This document shows positions 8,117 to 17,227 of a stretch of 36,899 nt of DNA, one piece after another. The notes under the pieces are model-generated. The model had not been told where the DNA came from, ran no database searches, and was given only the letters and a program-made list of their open reading frames with translations. Both the position numbers and the translations under genes were made by a program. Origin of the DNA: Francisella salimarina (GTDB lineage: Bacteria > Pseudomonadota > Gammaproteobacteria > Francisellales > Francisellaceae); assembly GCF_007923265.1 (NCBI RefSeq), contig NZ_VOJA01000004.1, positions 237,493-274,391 of the forward strand, written 5' to 3'. Within the stretch, counting starts at the first letter, position 1; each line of letters opens with the position of its first letter.

Positions 8117-9094
8117 CTAGAAAATTTCAAAAATTATTTCATTGAGTTTAAGCCGGATATTACCTTTTTTTGCGCCTTTGATGTATAGGTCAACTTCTAG
8201 GCATTTTTCAAAACCTGTAGATATTTTGTCGATATTAACTCTATTAGCTAAACTGATGTAGAATTTCTGCTTTGAGGGCCAAATATTATTATCCTTGAAT
8301 ATCTTTTGATGATATGTCGGTTGAGTGTTTTTAAGTTGAGAGATTATTCTAAGCTCTCTTTTGATAGCCCATAGTATTAAGGGAGGTTTATCATTTTCAG
8401 CTAAAATGCTATTTAGAATTTTTAGGGCTTTAGTTTTTTGTTGGGATAAAATGGCCTCAGATAAATCAAATATATCGAAACTAGCATGTTCATGTATAAA
8501 TGGGCGAATTGTATTTTCATCAAAGTTTTGGACTTCTTGACGAGACAATAGTTTGATGATTTGTTTAGAGGCAATTAGATTACCTTCTGTTTTTTGGACT
8601 AGTAGTTGAATAGCACTTTTTGTAAGAGTTAGCCCCAGTTGTTTAGCTTCATAGTCTATTATGTTTATAGCATTATCTATGTTGGGTTGAAAAATACGTA
8701 TGTGTACAGCTCGATGCTCCAAGCTCTGGAACCATTTAGCTGAGATATTTTGTTTTTTCATGCCATTGAAAACCAATAGATAAATATTATCATCTTCATT
8801 TGATAGTTTATCAACTAAAGCCTGTTGGAGCTTTTTTTGAGGAGGTTTATCAAAGCTAAATTGAATAAGCCTATCCATAGCAAACAAGCTTAAACTATCA
8901 ACTTCACCATACAAGACATCTAAGTTTTGCTCATTTAAATCATGATATGAAATTTCATAACTCTTTGCTTTAAACTGATCTGTTATTTTTTCTATAATAT
9001 TATGCTTTTGTAAAGGTTCATCACCTGTGATTATAAAAAGCTTATATTCTGTTAAATCGTTTTTTTTGAGTAGATCAAAATAACTTAGTTGCAT
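8117..9094 (-). CDS. holA: DNA polymerase III delta subunit (clamp-loader wrench)
   Basis: 325 residues, similar in length to E. coli HolA (343). It opens the beta clamp as part of the clamp loader, together with DnaX. Supporting features: the N-terminal LFIITGDEPLQKHNIIEKI, matching the degenerate nucleotide-fold start of delta; SLSLFAMDRLIQF (the clamp-contacting 'SLF' segment) near residues 67-79; and the conserved C-terminal collar region with LWAIKRELRII. No functional Walker A is present, as expected for delta. It diverges from the lipocalin gene; the ATG at 9094 is near an AT-rich promoter-like region. Sequence divergence is high but typical of this family. Confidence 0.9.
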   Translation of the reverse strand: MQLSYFDLLKKNDLTEYKLFIITGDEPLQKHNIIEKITDQFKAKSYEISYHDLNEQNLDVLYGEVDSLSLFAMDRLIQFSFDKPPQKKLQQALVDKLSNEDDNIYLLVFNGMKKQNISAKWFQSLEHRAVHIRIFQPNIDNAINIIDYEAKQLGLTLTKSAIQLLVQKTEGNLIASKQIIKLLSRQEVQNFDENTIRPFIHEHASFDIFDLSEAILSQQKTKALKILNSILAENDKPPLILWAIKRELRIISQLKNTQPTYHQKIFKDNNIWPSKQKFYISLANRVNIDKISTGFEKCLEVDLYIKGAKKGNIRLKLNEIIFEIF

Positions 9095-9140
9095 AATATT
9101 AAAAAAGTTTAATTATAGTTAAATATCATGATTAGTTTAC

Positions 9141-9146
9141 TATACT
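9141..9146 (+). promoter_or_regulatory. -10 element of the lipocalin gene
   Basis: TATACT lies 33 bases upstream of ATG 9179. No good -35 is seen. Transcription would start near 9152, downstream of the other possible start at 9128, which supports ATG 9179. Confidence 0.45.
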
Positions 9147-9178
9147 GGGTAATGGATAAAAAATTAAAAGTGAATAAT

Positions 9179-9697
9179 ATGAGAAAAATGTTATCAATAG
9201 CTGTGGTTTTGCTTGCAGTGTTATTAACTGGCTGTGTAACAAAACCTGATAATATTAAGCCTGTGGAGAACTTTCAGGCAGATAAATATTTAGGTAAATG
9301 GTATGAGATAGCTAGATTTGATAATAATTTTGAAAAGGGCATGACAGAAGTATACGCTGAGTATAGCTTAAACCCAGATGGTTCGATAAAAGTGGTAAAT
9401 AGTGGAGTTACACCGTCAACTGGTAAGAGAAGTTATGTAACAGGTATCGCTAAATTTGTAGATGAAGATGATAAGGGATATCTCAAAGTATCTTTCTTTA
9501 GACCATTTTATGGAGCTTATGTAGTATTCAAGCTTGACGATGATTATAAGTATGCCTACGTTGCAGGTGCTAATAAGAATTATTTATGGCTATTATCAAG
9601 AACTAAAACTGTGCCACAAAGTGTCAAAAATGATTTCGTTAAAAAAGCTAAGGCACTAGGTTTTGATACTAATAATTTAGTGTGGGTGAAACAATAG
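9179..9697 (+). CDS. blc: Outer-membrane lipocalin lipoprotein (Blc type)
   Basis: 172 residues. Start ATG 9179 gives MRKMLSIAVVLLAVLLTGC, a type II signal peptide with lipobox LTGC; a longer frame from 9128 would bury this signal. The mature part is lipocalin: motif 1 YLGKWYEIARFDNNFEKG near residues 38-55, KVSFFRPFYGAYVV, and YLWLLSRTKTVP near 140-151, matching E. coli Blc throughout. Blc-type proteins are anchored in the outer membrane and bind lysophospholipids or fatty acids, with a role in membrane maintenance under stress. It diverges from holA by 84 bases and is followed by a permease, probably with its own promoter. Confidence 0.93.
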   Translation: MRKMLSIAVVLLAVLLTGCVTKPDNIKPVENFQADKYLGKWYEIARFDNNFEKGMTEVYAEYSLNPDGSIKVVNSGVTPSTGKRSYVTGIAKFVDEDDKGYLKVSFFRPFYGAYVVFKLDDDYKYAYVAGANKNYLWLLSRTKTVPQSVKNDFVKKAKALGFDTNNLVWVKQ

Positions 9698-9767
9698 TTG
9701 TTTCTTAGAAAAATAGTCTTGTAATCTTTTATTTCTTCATTTTTAATCACCGCCAAAAAAGCTAGAA

Positions 9768-9773
9768 TATAAT
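9768..9773 (+). promoter_or_regulatory. -10 element of the amino acid permease gene
   Basis: A perfect TATAAT. Transcription would start near 9780, between the GTG at 9777 and the ATG at 9798, which argues for ATG 9798 as the true start. The -35 is weak. Confidence 0.5.
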
Positions 9774-9797
9774 TACGTGTATCCAAGTTATTTGAAA

Positions 9798-11066
9798 ATG
9801 AGAAGTTTAGCAAATTTTGATAAATTTGATTTTGGTTGGTTAGTTGTCAGTATTGGTATGGCAGTAGGTGCCGGTATTGTATTGGTGCCTGTGAGTGTTG
9901 GGGTTGTAGGTTTTGTAGTTTTTGTTGTCTCAATACTAATAGCTTATCCTGGTATTTATCTATTTCAAAAGCTATACATAGAGACTTTGTTTGCTACAAA
10001 ACAACCAAAAACATATAAGGACACTGTAGCTGAATTACTAGGTAGTAAATGGGCAGTTTTTTTAGGAGCTGTATATTTATTGATGATGTTAACATGGACT
10101 ATTATATATGCTGAAGTTGTTGCAAAATCATTAGCAGCATATTTGTATATGTTTGATATTAGTTCAAACCCGCATCTGGAACAAAATGCACTATATAGTG
10201 CCTTACTGATGATTGTACTGATATTCACTGGAATGAAAAGTCAGAAACTATTTGTACGAGTATCAACTTTTTTGGTGTTTATATTAATTGTAGCGATTAT
10301 CTTGGTATCTATATCTTTGATTCCACTGTGGTCACTTAAGAATGTTGTCGAAATGCCAACAAATACTGGCGAGTTCGTTGCTAAGAGTATTATTATGTTA
10401 CCATTTTCTTTGACATCGATATTATTTATTCAATCTCTAAGCCCTATGGTAATTGGCTATCGCAAGTATTATGGTAATAAAGATAAGGATTTTGTTTTAT
10501 CTAAAACTTTAAAAACTATGACTTTAGCATTTGTGATCTTGGTTATTATTATTGGTTTTTATGTTTTATCATTTTCGCTAGTTATTCCTAGAGCTGATGC
10601 ATTAGAGGCAACACAAAATAATCAATCAGCATTTATACTTTTAGAGAAACAGCACATATCAAATATGCTGATATATACATGTGGAATTATTATTAGCTTA
10701 TGTGCTATTTTGACATCTTTTTTGAGTGTGTTAGCAGGTATGGAGGAGTCCCTAAGAGGCTTGCTGCGAAATAGTGCTATCAAATTAGGGCTAAAAGATG
10801 ACTCAAAGGGTATTTTTAGTCTAAATACGCTTGTGATAGGAATAATTTTTTTTATGACATGGCTTTCGATAGTTTTTGATGCTCCTGTATATAAATTAGT
10901 ACCTCTGTCTGGACCTGTCTTTGGTATATTGGGTTGCTTGGTGCCTGCGTATATTGTTTTTAAAATACCTAGTCTTGAGAAATATCGAACTAAAAGTATC
11001 TATTTTATTATTTTTGTTGGAATAATATTAGTGATATCGCCATTGTTGACATCAGCATTATCTTAA
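9798..11066 (+). CDS. Hydroxy/aromatic amino acid permease family transporter
   Basis: 422 residues with about 11 membrane segments and almost no long loops. The start of the first helix, DFGWLVVSIGMAVGAGIVLVPV, carries the GxGxGILxxP-type unwound motif of the APC superfamily. Overall length and spacing fit the HAAAP family (TyrP, Mtr, SdaC relatives), which are proton- or sodium-driven amino acid importers. The substrate cannot be told: Tyr, Trp, Ser and Thr are all possible. GTG 9777 is an alternative start seven codons earlier, but it probably lies upstream of the transcript start. Neither start has a strong ribosome site. It converges on purH with 53 bases between stops; no clear terminator is visible. 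Confidence 0.82.
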   Translation: MRSLANFDKFDFGWLVVSIGMAVGAGIVLVPVSVGVVGFVVFVVSILIAYPGIYLFQKLYIETLFATKQPKTYKDTVAELLGSKWAVFLGAVYLLMMLTWTIIYAEVVAKSLAAYLYMFDISSNPHLEQNALYSALLMIVLIFTGMKSQKLFVRVSTFLVFILIVAIILVSISLIPLWSLKNVVEMPTNTGEFVAKSIIMLPFSLTSILFIQSLSPMVIGYRKYYGNKDKDFVLSKTLKTMTLAFVILVIIIGFYVLSFSLVIPRADALEATQNNQSAFILLEKQHISNMLIYTCGIIISLCAILTSFLSVLAGMEESLRGLLRNSAIKLGLKDDSKGIFSLNTLVIGIIFFMTWLSIVFDAPVYKLVPLSGPVFGILGCLVPAYIVFKIPSLEKYRTKSIYFIIFVGIILVISPLLTSALS

Positions 11067-11119
11067 AAATAGTGACTATACAATTAGAAGATTTAAATAA
11101 GATATATGTTTTTAAAAGA

Positions 11120-12667
11120 TTAATGTCTAAAATGTCTCATACCTGTGAAGACCATAGTGATACCTGCTTTGTTAGCAGCATCAATAACTTCCTGGTCATT
11201 CTTTGAACCACCTGGTTGGATTACAGCAGTTGCACCAGCTTTGATACATTCCTCTAAACCATCAGCAAATGGAAAAAAGGCATCTGAAGCCACAGCAGAA
11301 CCTTTAGCACCTTCATGAGCTTGTGCTTTTTCTGCTCCAATTCTAGCAGAGTCAACACGAGACATTTGTCCAGCACCAATACCAACTGTCTGAGTATCTC
11401 TAGCATAGACGATAGCATTAGATTTGACATATTTAACAGCTTTCCAAGCAAACATCATGTCAGCCCACTCTTTGTCAGTTGGAGCTCTGTCAGTTACAAC
11501 TTTGCAATCAGTAATGTCAACACCACCGTTGTCATAAGATTGAGATAAAATCCCACCATGAATATTTTTGCTAATCATACGTGATGATTTTGTATCAAAT
11601 ACTTTGCCAGTCTCTAGTACTCTAAGGTTCTTTTTAGCAGCTAAGATATCAAGTGCTTCTTGAGTATAGCTTGGAGCAATTATTACTTCTAGGAACATCT
11701 TGCCTAGAGATTCTGCAAATTTTTTATCAACCTCGCAGTTAAATGCAACAATACCACCAAAAGCTGAAATTGGATCACAAGCTAGGGCTTTTGTCCAAGC
11801 TTCAAAAGCATTTTTACCAGATGCGATACCACAAGGGTTTGCATGTTTGATAATCGCACATGAGGGTTCTGAGTATTCACAAACCATTTCAAAAGCACCA
11901 TCAGCATCGTTTAGGTTGTTGTATGATAGCTCCTTACCCTGTAGTTGCTTAGCATTTGTAATGCTGACACAATCAGTATCAGTAGAGTACACAGCTGCTT
12001 TCTGATGAGGATTTTCACCATATCTTAGAACTTGCTTTAGAGTACCTACTGAGAATAGTTTTTCTGGATATTCTTCATCTAACTCTTTGCTGAACCAGTT
12101 TGCAATATGACTATCATACTCAGCAGTATGAGCAAATGCTTCTTTAGCAAAACTACGTCTAGTAGCTAGAGTTGTTTGACCGTCATTATCTGTAATTTCT
12201 TTTGCAACTATTTCATACTGATTGGGATTTGTTACGATAGTTGTGTGCTTATGGTTTTTTGCACATGAACGCACCATTGACGGCCCACCTATATCGATAT
12301 TTTCGATACAAGTGTCAAAGTCAGCGCCTGATTTAACAGTATTAACAAAAGGGTATAGATTAACTACAACCATGTCAATTTGACCAATATTGTTGTCTGT
12401 CATTGCTTGTAGGTGCTCAGAGTTATCTCTATCTGCTAAAATACCACCGTGAACTAGTGGGTGTAGAGTTTTTACGCGACCATTCATAATTTCTGGGAAC
12501 TGAGTGTGATCAGATACATCCTTTACATTTAAACCAGCTTCTTTAAGGGTTTTTGATGTTCCACCTGTTGAAAGTATTTCGACATTATGTTTGCTTAACT
12601 CTTTGGCAAATTCAACAATACCCGTTTTATCAGATACAGATATTAGGACCCTTTTTATTTTTGACAT
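11120..12667 (-). CDS. purH: Bifunctional AICAR formyltransferase / IMP cyclohydrolase
   Basis: Catalyses the last two steps of IMP synthesis. 515 residues (E. coli: 529). The N-terminal IMP cyclohydrolase domain (1 to ~200) shows ISVSDKTGIVEFAKEL, STGGTSKTL, NGRVKTLHP and VVVNLYPF. The C-terminal formyltransferase domain carries RYGENPHQ, the catalytic Lys-His in IIKHANPCG, DPISAFGG and the terminal GMRHFRH. AAGGAA lies 7 bases before ATG 12667. It diverges from purA across 177 bases and shares that control region. Identity is certain. Confidence 0.97.
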   Translation of the reverse strand: MSKIKRVLISVSDKTGIVEFAKELSKHNVEILSTGGTSKTLKEAGLNVKDVSDHTQFPEIMNGRVKTLHPLVHGGILADRDNSEHLQAMTDNNIGQIDMVVVNLYPFVNTVKSGADFDTCIENIDIGGPSMVRSCAKNHKHTTIVTNPNQYEIVAKEITDNDGQTTLATRRSFAKEAFAHTAEYDSHIANWFSKELDEEYPEKLFSVGTLKQVLRYGENPHQKAAVYSTDTDCVSITNAKQLQGKELSYNNLNDADGAFEMVCEYSEPSCAIIKHANPCGIASGKNAFEAWTKALACDPISAFGGIVAFNCEVDKKFAESLGKMFLEVIIAPSYTQEALDILAAKKNLRVLETGKVFDTKSSRMISKNIHGGILSQSYDNGGVDITDCKVVTDRAPTDKEWADMMFAWKAVKYVKSNAIVYARDTQTVGIGAGQMSRVDSARIGAEKAQAHEGAKGSAVASDAFFPFADGLEECIKAGATAVIQPGGSKNDQEVIDAANKAGITMVFTGMRHFRH

Positions 12668-12713
12668 GATTTTTCCTTGTTATTGGCGTGTTAAAGCTTA
12701 AAATTAAAATCTT

Positions 12714-12719
12714 ATTATA
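12714..12719 (-). promoter_or_regulatory. -10 element of purH
   Basis: TATAAT on the minus strand, 47 bases upstream of the purH start. A TTGACT lies further upstream, but with a 22-base spacer, which is too long for a normal -35. Confidence 0.4.
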
Positions 12720-12766
12720 ACAATTTTAATCACAAAATCTCAGTCAAAACGCTTTTGTTTATCAGA

Positions 12767-12784
12767 TATTTTACTAGTAAAATA
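12767..12784. promoter_or_regulatory. 18-base perfect palindrome between purH and purA
   Basis: TATTTTACTAGTAAAATA is perfectly self-complementary and lies between two divergent purine genes. It does not match the E. coli PurR box (ACGCAAACGTTTGCGT). A second palindrome follows 3 bases later; both contain ACTA/TAGT. It is a candidate operator; the regulator is unknown. Confidence 0.5.
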
Positions 12785-12787
12785 CTC

Positions 12788-12801
12788 ACTAATATATTAG
12801 T
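12788..12801. promoter_or_regulatory. 14-base perfect palindrome next to the 18-base one
   Basis: ACTAATATATTAGT is perfectly self-complementary. Its centre is 19 bases from the centre of the neighbouring palindrome, about two helical turns, as for tandem dimer sites. It lies 44 bases upstream of the purA start. AT-richness lowers its weight. Confidence 0.42.
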
Positions 12802-12823
12802 ATATTTAGTATCAAAACTTTAA

Positions 12824-14131
<1,308 letters not shown>

Positions 14132-14133
14132 TT

Positions 14134-14676
14134 ATGAGTTTTGCTAAAGATAATACAGAAGTATATATAAGTGCCGAGCAGCTAGAAACTGAGATTACAA
14201 AGCTAGCTGATAAAATAAATAAAGATTATGCAGGTCAAGAGATTGTATTGATTTGTGTACTAAAAGGCTCATTTATGTTTTTTGCAGATCTAACTAGGAA
14301 GCTAGAAGTTGATCTAAGAACTCACTTTGTGACGGCTTCGTCTTATGGTTCTGGTACAGTTAGTTCGGGTAAGGTAATCTCTACTATTGGTTCTTTGAAA
14401 AAAGAGTATATCCAAGGTAAAAATGTAATTATAGTCGAAGATATTGTGGATACTGGACATACTTACCATAAGCTTATGGATGGTATAAATGAGCTAGAAC
14501 CAAAGAGCTTGAAATTCGCGACTTTACTATTCAAACCAGCTAGGCTAGAAAGAGAAGTAAACCTAGACTATATATGCTTTGAAATTGAGGATAAGTTTAT
14601 AGTTGGTTATGGTTTAGACTATAATGATAGATATCGCCAGTTGCCATACATTGGTATCATGAAAGATACTAAGTAA
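14134..14676 (+). CDS. hpt: Hypoxanthine phosphoribosyltransferase
   Basis: Salvages hypoxanthine (and often guanine) to IMP/GMP using PRPP. 180 residues, standard length. Motifs: [15 protein letters not shown] near 48-62, [13 protein letters not shown] near 69-81, and the PRPP-binding loop [17 protein letters not shown] near 97-113, followed by [30 protein letters not shown]. It starts 2 bases after purA and is surely read with it, so that salvaged IMP can feed PurA directly. It is the last gene of the unit. No strong terminator hairpin is seen in the following 49 bases before the small lipoprotein gene on the other strand. Confidence 0.95.
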   Translation: MSFAKDNTEVYISAEQLETEITKLADKINKDYAGQEIVLICVLKGSFMFFADLTRKLEVDLRTHFVTASSYGSGTVSSGKVISTIGSLKKEYIQGKNVIIVEDIVDTGHTYHKLMDGINELEPKSLKFATLLFKPARLEREVNLDYICFEIEDKFIVGYGLDYNDRYRQLPYIGIMKDTK

Positions 14677-14725
14677 GAGGATGACATTATTTCTTGAATA
14701 CTAAAACTTTATCGGAAGATTAATA

Positions 14726-14824
14726 TTAGTTACTATATTCTTGTTTTTTGTGATGATGGTGACAGCTAGTTACAAGTGTTGTCATAATTATTAGCATAAT
14801 AGGGATTAATAGTAGCTTTTTCAT
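14726..14824 (-). CDS. Tiny His-rich lipoprotein (32 residues)
   Basis: Missed by ORF tracks because of its size. From ATG 14824 it reads MKKLLLIPIMLIIMTTLVTSC and then HHHHKKQEYSN before TAA. A textbook ribosome site, AGGAGA, lies 6 bases upstream. The N-terminus has two lysines, a 15-residue hydrophobic core and a lipobox (VTSC), so it should be lipidated at Cys21 and processed to a 12-residue lipopeptide with four consecutive histidines. It lies alone between the convergent ends of hpt and the dienelactone hydrolase. A metal-binding or envelope role is possible but unproven. I recognise no family. It may be a degraded gene remnant, though the intact signal and ribosome site argue against that. 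Confidence 0.7.
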   Translation of the reverse strand: MKKLLLIPIMLIIMTTLVTSCHHHHKKQEYSN

Positions 14825-14955
14825 ATGTATTCTCCTCTTAATTCTTGATAAGCACATAATGTATAATCTTTAATTAAAATTAATTTTAAAGACCATATAA
14901 TGATAATAGTTAATTATCTATAGATATACAAGTTATTTACTATTAAGATCATTAT

Positions 14956-15678
14956 TTAAAAATACCCACTAACAAAAGTTTCTCTCAAGAAATCTTCAGC
15001 AAGCTTCCAGGCTCTTTTATTTGATAGTTTGTTAAATACTGTACCAAACTCCAGATCATTAGCATTAGGGTTTGTAAAGGCATGATACGTATTACCAAAA
15101 GTATGTAATTGCCATTCAGCCTTGCGCATATCCATCTCTTGCTGGAATTTATTGACTTGCTCTGGTGGTACCATAGGGTCATTATAGCCGTGTAGTACTA
15201 ATATCTTTGTATCTATATTTTGTTCTTTGACGATGTTGGATTCTAGTAATCCATGGAAACTAATAGCTGCTTTTAACTCAAAGTTCGATCTAGCCATATC
15301 TAAGACACATCGACCACCAAAGCAGAAACCTATTGCAGAAATACTTGACTTATCAACACGAGGCATTTTTCTAACAACATTAAATGCTGATCTTAGCCTA
15401 GTCATCAGTGCATATTTATCTTCTAATAGATTATTCATAAGAGCAGCATTTTCTTCTTTAGAGCTACCTACTTTGCCCTCACCATAGATATCTATAGCAA
15501 ATCCTAGGTAGCCTCTTTTAGCCATCGCTATAGCTTTCTCACAAGCAAAGTTGTCTCTACCTGCCCATGTTGGAGCAACTAATACTGCTGGTAAGTGCGC
15601 ACCTCTATCAGGGTACGCACAGAAACCTTTTAATAAAACACCGTCTCCACGATACTCAACTTCTTTTGTTATTATCAT
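14956..15678 (-). CDS. Dienelactone hydrolase family protein
   Basis: 240 residues, alpha/beta-hydrolase fold, cytosolic (no signal peptide). The triad is visible: nucleophile Cys119 in GFCFGG, Asp167 in HGYNDPMVPP and His199 in NTYHAFTNP. A cysteine nucleophile is the mark of the DLH family rather than serine esterases. The substrate is unknown; the chlorocatechol pathway is not hinted at nearby. ATG 15678 follows an AT-rich leader with a TATAAT about 30 bases upstream. It lies downstream of the metal transporter genes on the same strand, but it appears to have its own promoter. Confidence 0.88.
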   Translation of the reverse strand: MIITKEVEYRGDGVLLKGFCAYPDRGAHLPAVLVAPTWAGRDNFACEKAIAMAKRGYLGFAIDIYGEGKVGSSKEENAALMNNLLEDKYALMTRLRSAFNVVRKMPRVDKSSISAIGFCFGGRCVLDMARSNFELKAAISFHGLLESNIVKEQNIDTKILVLHGYNDPMVPPEQVNKFQQEMDMRKAEWQLHTFGNTYHAFTNPNANDLEFGTVFNKLSNKRAWKLAEDFLRETFVSGYF

Positions 15679-15709
15679 TTTTTATATTAAATATACTAAA
15701 ACTAGCATA

Positions 15710-15715
15710 ATTATA
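15710..15715 (-). promoter_or_regulatory. -10 element of the dienelactone hydrolase gene
   Basis: TATAAT on the minus strand, 32 bases upstream of ATG 15678. The -35 is not convincing. Confidence 0.4.
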
Positions 15716-15764
15716 ATGGTAAATAAGGCATCGGTATAGTCACAATTTGACAGTTTGGCAAAAA

Positions 15765-16556
15765 TTAATAGAATTTGTTTTTTATGATACTTATCAGATA
15801 CAAAATACAGATAATAGTAGTAATGAAAAAACTAATAGGAACATCGATATAGTAAGCGGCAATAATTCCAGACCAAACGGTCAAGATGGATATCACTGTA
15901 CTGAGAGCTATAGGTTTATAAAATCCATCAATCCATTGAGTAGCAATCGCAGCAGGACCTATGAGTAGTGAGAATACTAACAATATACCAACAATCTGGC
16001 AAGCCATAGATACAGTGATTGCTATGCATATAAATAATAATATAGACAAAAATTTATTTGAGATTCTTTTTGATTCTGCAAATACGGGGTCAATAGATGA
16101 TATGAATAACGGTCTAGCAATCGCAGCTAGAAGAGCTATGGTGAATATAGCTAAGGCAAGCAATATATAAATCTGCTCTAAAGTTACAGTCAGAATATTA
16201 CCGACAAGTATAGACATTACAGAACCTGAGTAGCCACTTTGATATAAAAATAGGAAATATGTACCAAGCCCCAAAAAGAAAGTTAAAACTATACCTATTG
16301 CAATATCGTTCTTTTTAATTTTGTCGCCAAAAGCGCCCATGAGAAGACCTGCAATTAGATTTATAGTTAGCTGTCCAGTCATGGCAGATAAATTTAGAAG
16401 AACAGCTCCGGATGCTCCTGTAAGGCTAATATGCCCTAGTGCATGAGATGCAAATGATAATCTTCTAATAATTACAAAAAAACTAATAATCCCGCAAATA
16501 AGAGCAATTATAGTACCTGCTATAAAAGCATAAATCATAAAAGTATAGTTAAACAC
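15765..16556 (-). CDS. znuB: Metal ABC transporter permease (ZnuB/MntB family)
   Basis: 263 residues with about eight membrane helices; inner-membrane pore of a zinc/manganese importer. The start chosen is GTG 16556, because a perfect AGGAGG lies exactly 6 bases upstream (16563-16568) inside the end of znuC. The next ATG (16538) has no ribosome site, and a longer reading from 16628 is an artefact. GTG 16556 also gives the family's usual length (E. coli ZnuB: 261). Recognisable segments: RRLSFASHALGHISLTGASGA, the cytoplasmic coupling loop, and ISSIDPVFAESKRISNK. It overlaps the znuC stop by 8 bases, so translation is coupled. Confidence 0.92.
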   Translation of the reverse strand: MFNYTFMIYAFIAGTIIALICGIISFFVIIRRLSFASHALGHISLTGASGAVLLNLSAMTGQLTINLIAGLLMGAFGDKIKKNDIAIGIVLTFFLGLGTYFLFLYQSGYSGSVMSILVGNILTVTLEQIYILLALAIFTIALLAAIARPLFISSIDPVFAESKRISNKFLSILLFICIAITVSMACQIVGILLVFSLLIGPAAIATQWIDGFYKPIALSTVISILTVWSGIIAAYYIDVPISFFITTIICILYLISIIKNKFY

Positions 16557-17226
16557 AGATATCCTCCTGTAGACATGGTAATTCATTGCAGTAATGGCAT
16601 TGTCCGTCTTTAAAATGAATAAATGCATCTAGCTGAGAGCTAATCTCTTTCATGTCATGAGAGATTAGTAGTAGTGTGATATTTTCTTGTTTATGAATTG
16701 CTCTCAAACAACTTAGGAATCTTTGCTTTGCATCTGGGTCAAGATCAGATAAAGGCTCATCTAATAGTAATACTTTGGGGTTGTTTATAAGTGCTTGAAC
16801 TAAATATATACGTTTTTTTTGACCACCAGAAAGATTTTTAAATGGCTTGTGAATATAATCTTGAGTTTGTGTCAAGGTAATTAAGTAGTCTAGTTTTTCT
16901 CTGAAATTTTTATTAAATACAGGTAGCCCCCATGAACTAGGCTTATGGCTATATTTTACGAGCGTGTAACCCGATGTTTTTTCTTCAAAGTTTATTTCTC
17001 TCTCTTGTGGTATGTAGCTTATAGTATTGATATCAACTTTCTTTTCATTAATAGTTATAGACCCCGAGAAGCTTGGTATCTTGCCTAATAGTGTTTTAAA
17101 AAAGGTTGATTTACCAACACCGTTTTTACCTACTATACCTACCCAAGCATTCGTTGGGATTTCAAGATTAAGAGGTTGTGTGATTGGTTTATCGTAGCCA
17201 ATCACTAAGTTTGAACATCTGATCAT
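16549..17226 (-). CDS. znuC: Metal ABC transporter ATP-binding protein (ZnuC/MntA family)
   Basis: 225 residues. Walker A GIVGKNGVGKST near 30-41, Q-loop SYIPQEREIN near 70-79, signature LSGGQKKR near 128-135, Walker B KVLLLDEPLSDLDP near 149-162, and the switch histidine in LLISHDMKE near 186-194. It powers import together with ZnuB. The start is ATG 17226, one base after the znuA stop; no separate ribosome site is seen, so coupling is likely. The C-terminal 20 residues contain Cys-His-x-Cys...Cys...Cys (CHYCNELPCLQEDICV), which could hold a metal ion; E. coli ZnuC also has a His/Cys-rich tail. Confidence 0.93.
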   Translation of the reverse strand: MIRCSNLVIGYDKPITQPLNLEIPTNAWVGIVGKNGVGKSTFFKTLLGKIPSFSGSITINEKKVDINTISYIPQEREINFEEKTSGYTLVKYSHKPSSWGLPVFNKNFREKLDYLITLTQTQDYIHKPFKNLSGGQKKRIYLVQALINNPKVLLLDEPLSDLDPDAKQRFLSCLRAIHKQENITLLLISHDMKEISSQLDAFIHFKDGQCHYCNELPCLQEDICV

Positions 17227-17227
17227 T

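Noticed and set aside
9128-9178. Longer lipocalin start at 9128
   Set aside because: It would put 17 residues before the signal peptide and lies upstream of the likely -10.
11315-12005. Plus-strand open frames inside purH
   Set aside because: Shadows of a well-conserved gene; no ribosome sites or recognisable protein features.
16557-16628. Longer znuB start within znuC
   Set aside because: It overlaps the coding end of znuC by 80 bases and has no ribosome site; GTG 16556 with AGGAGG is better.
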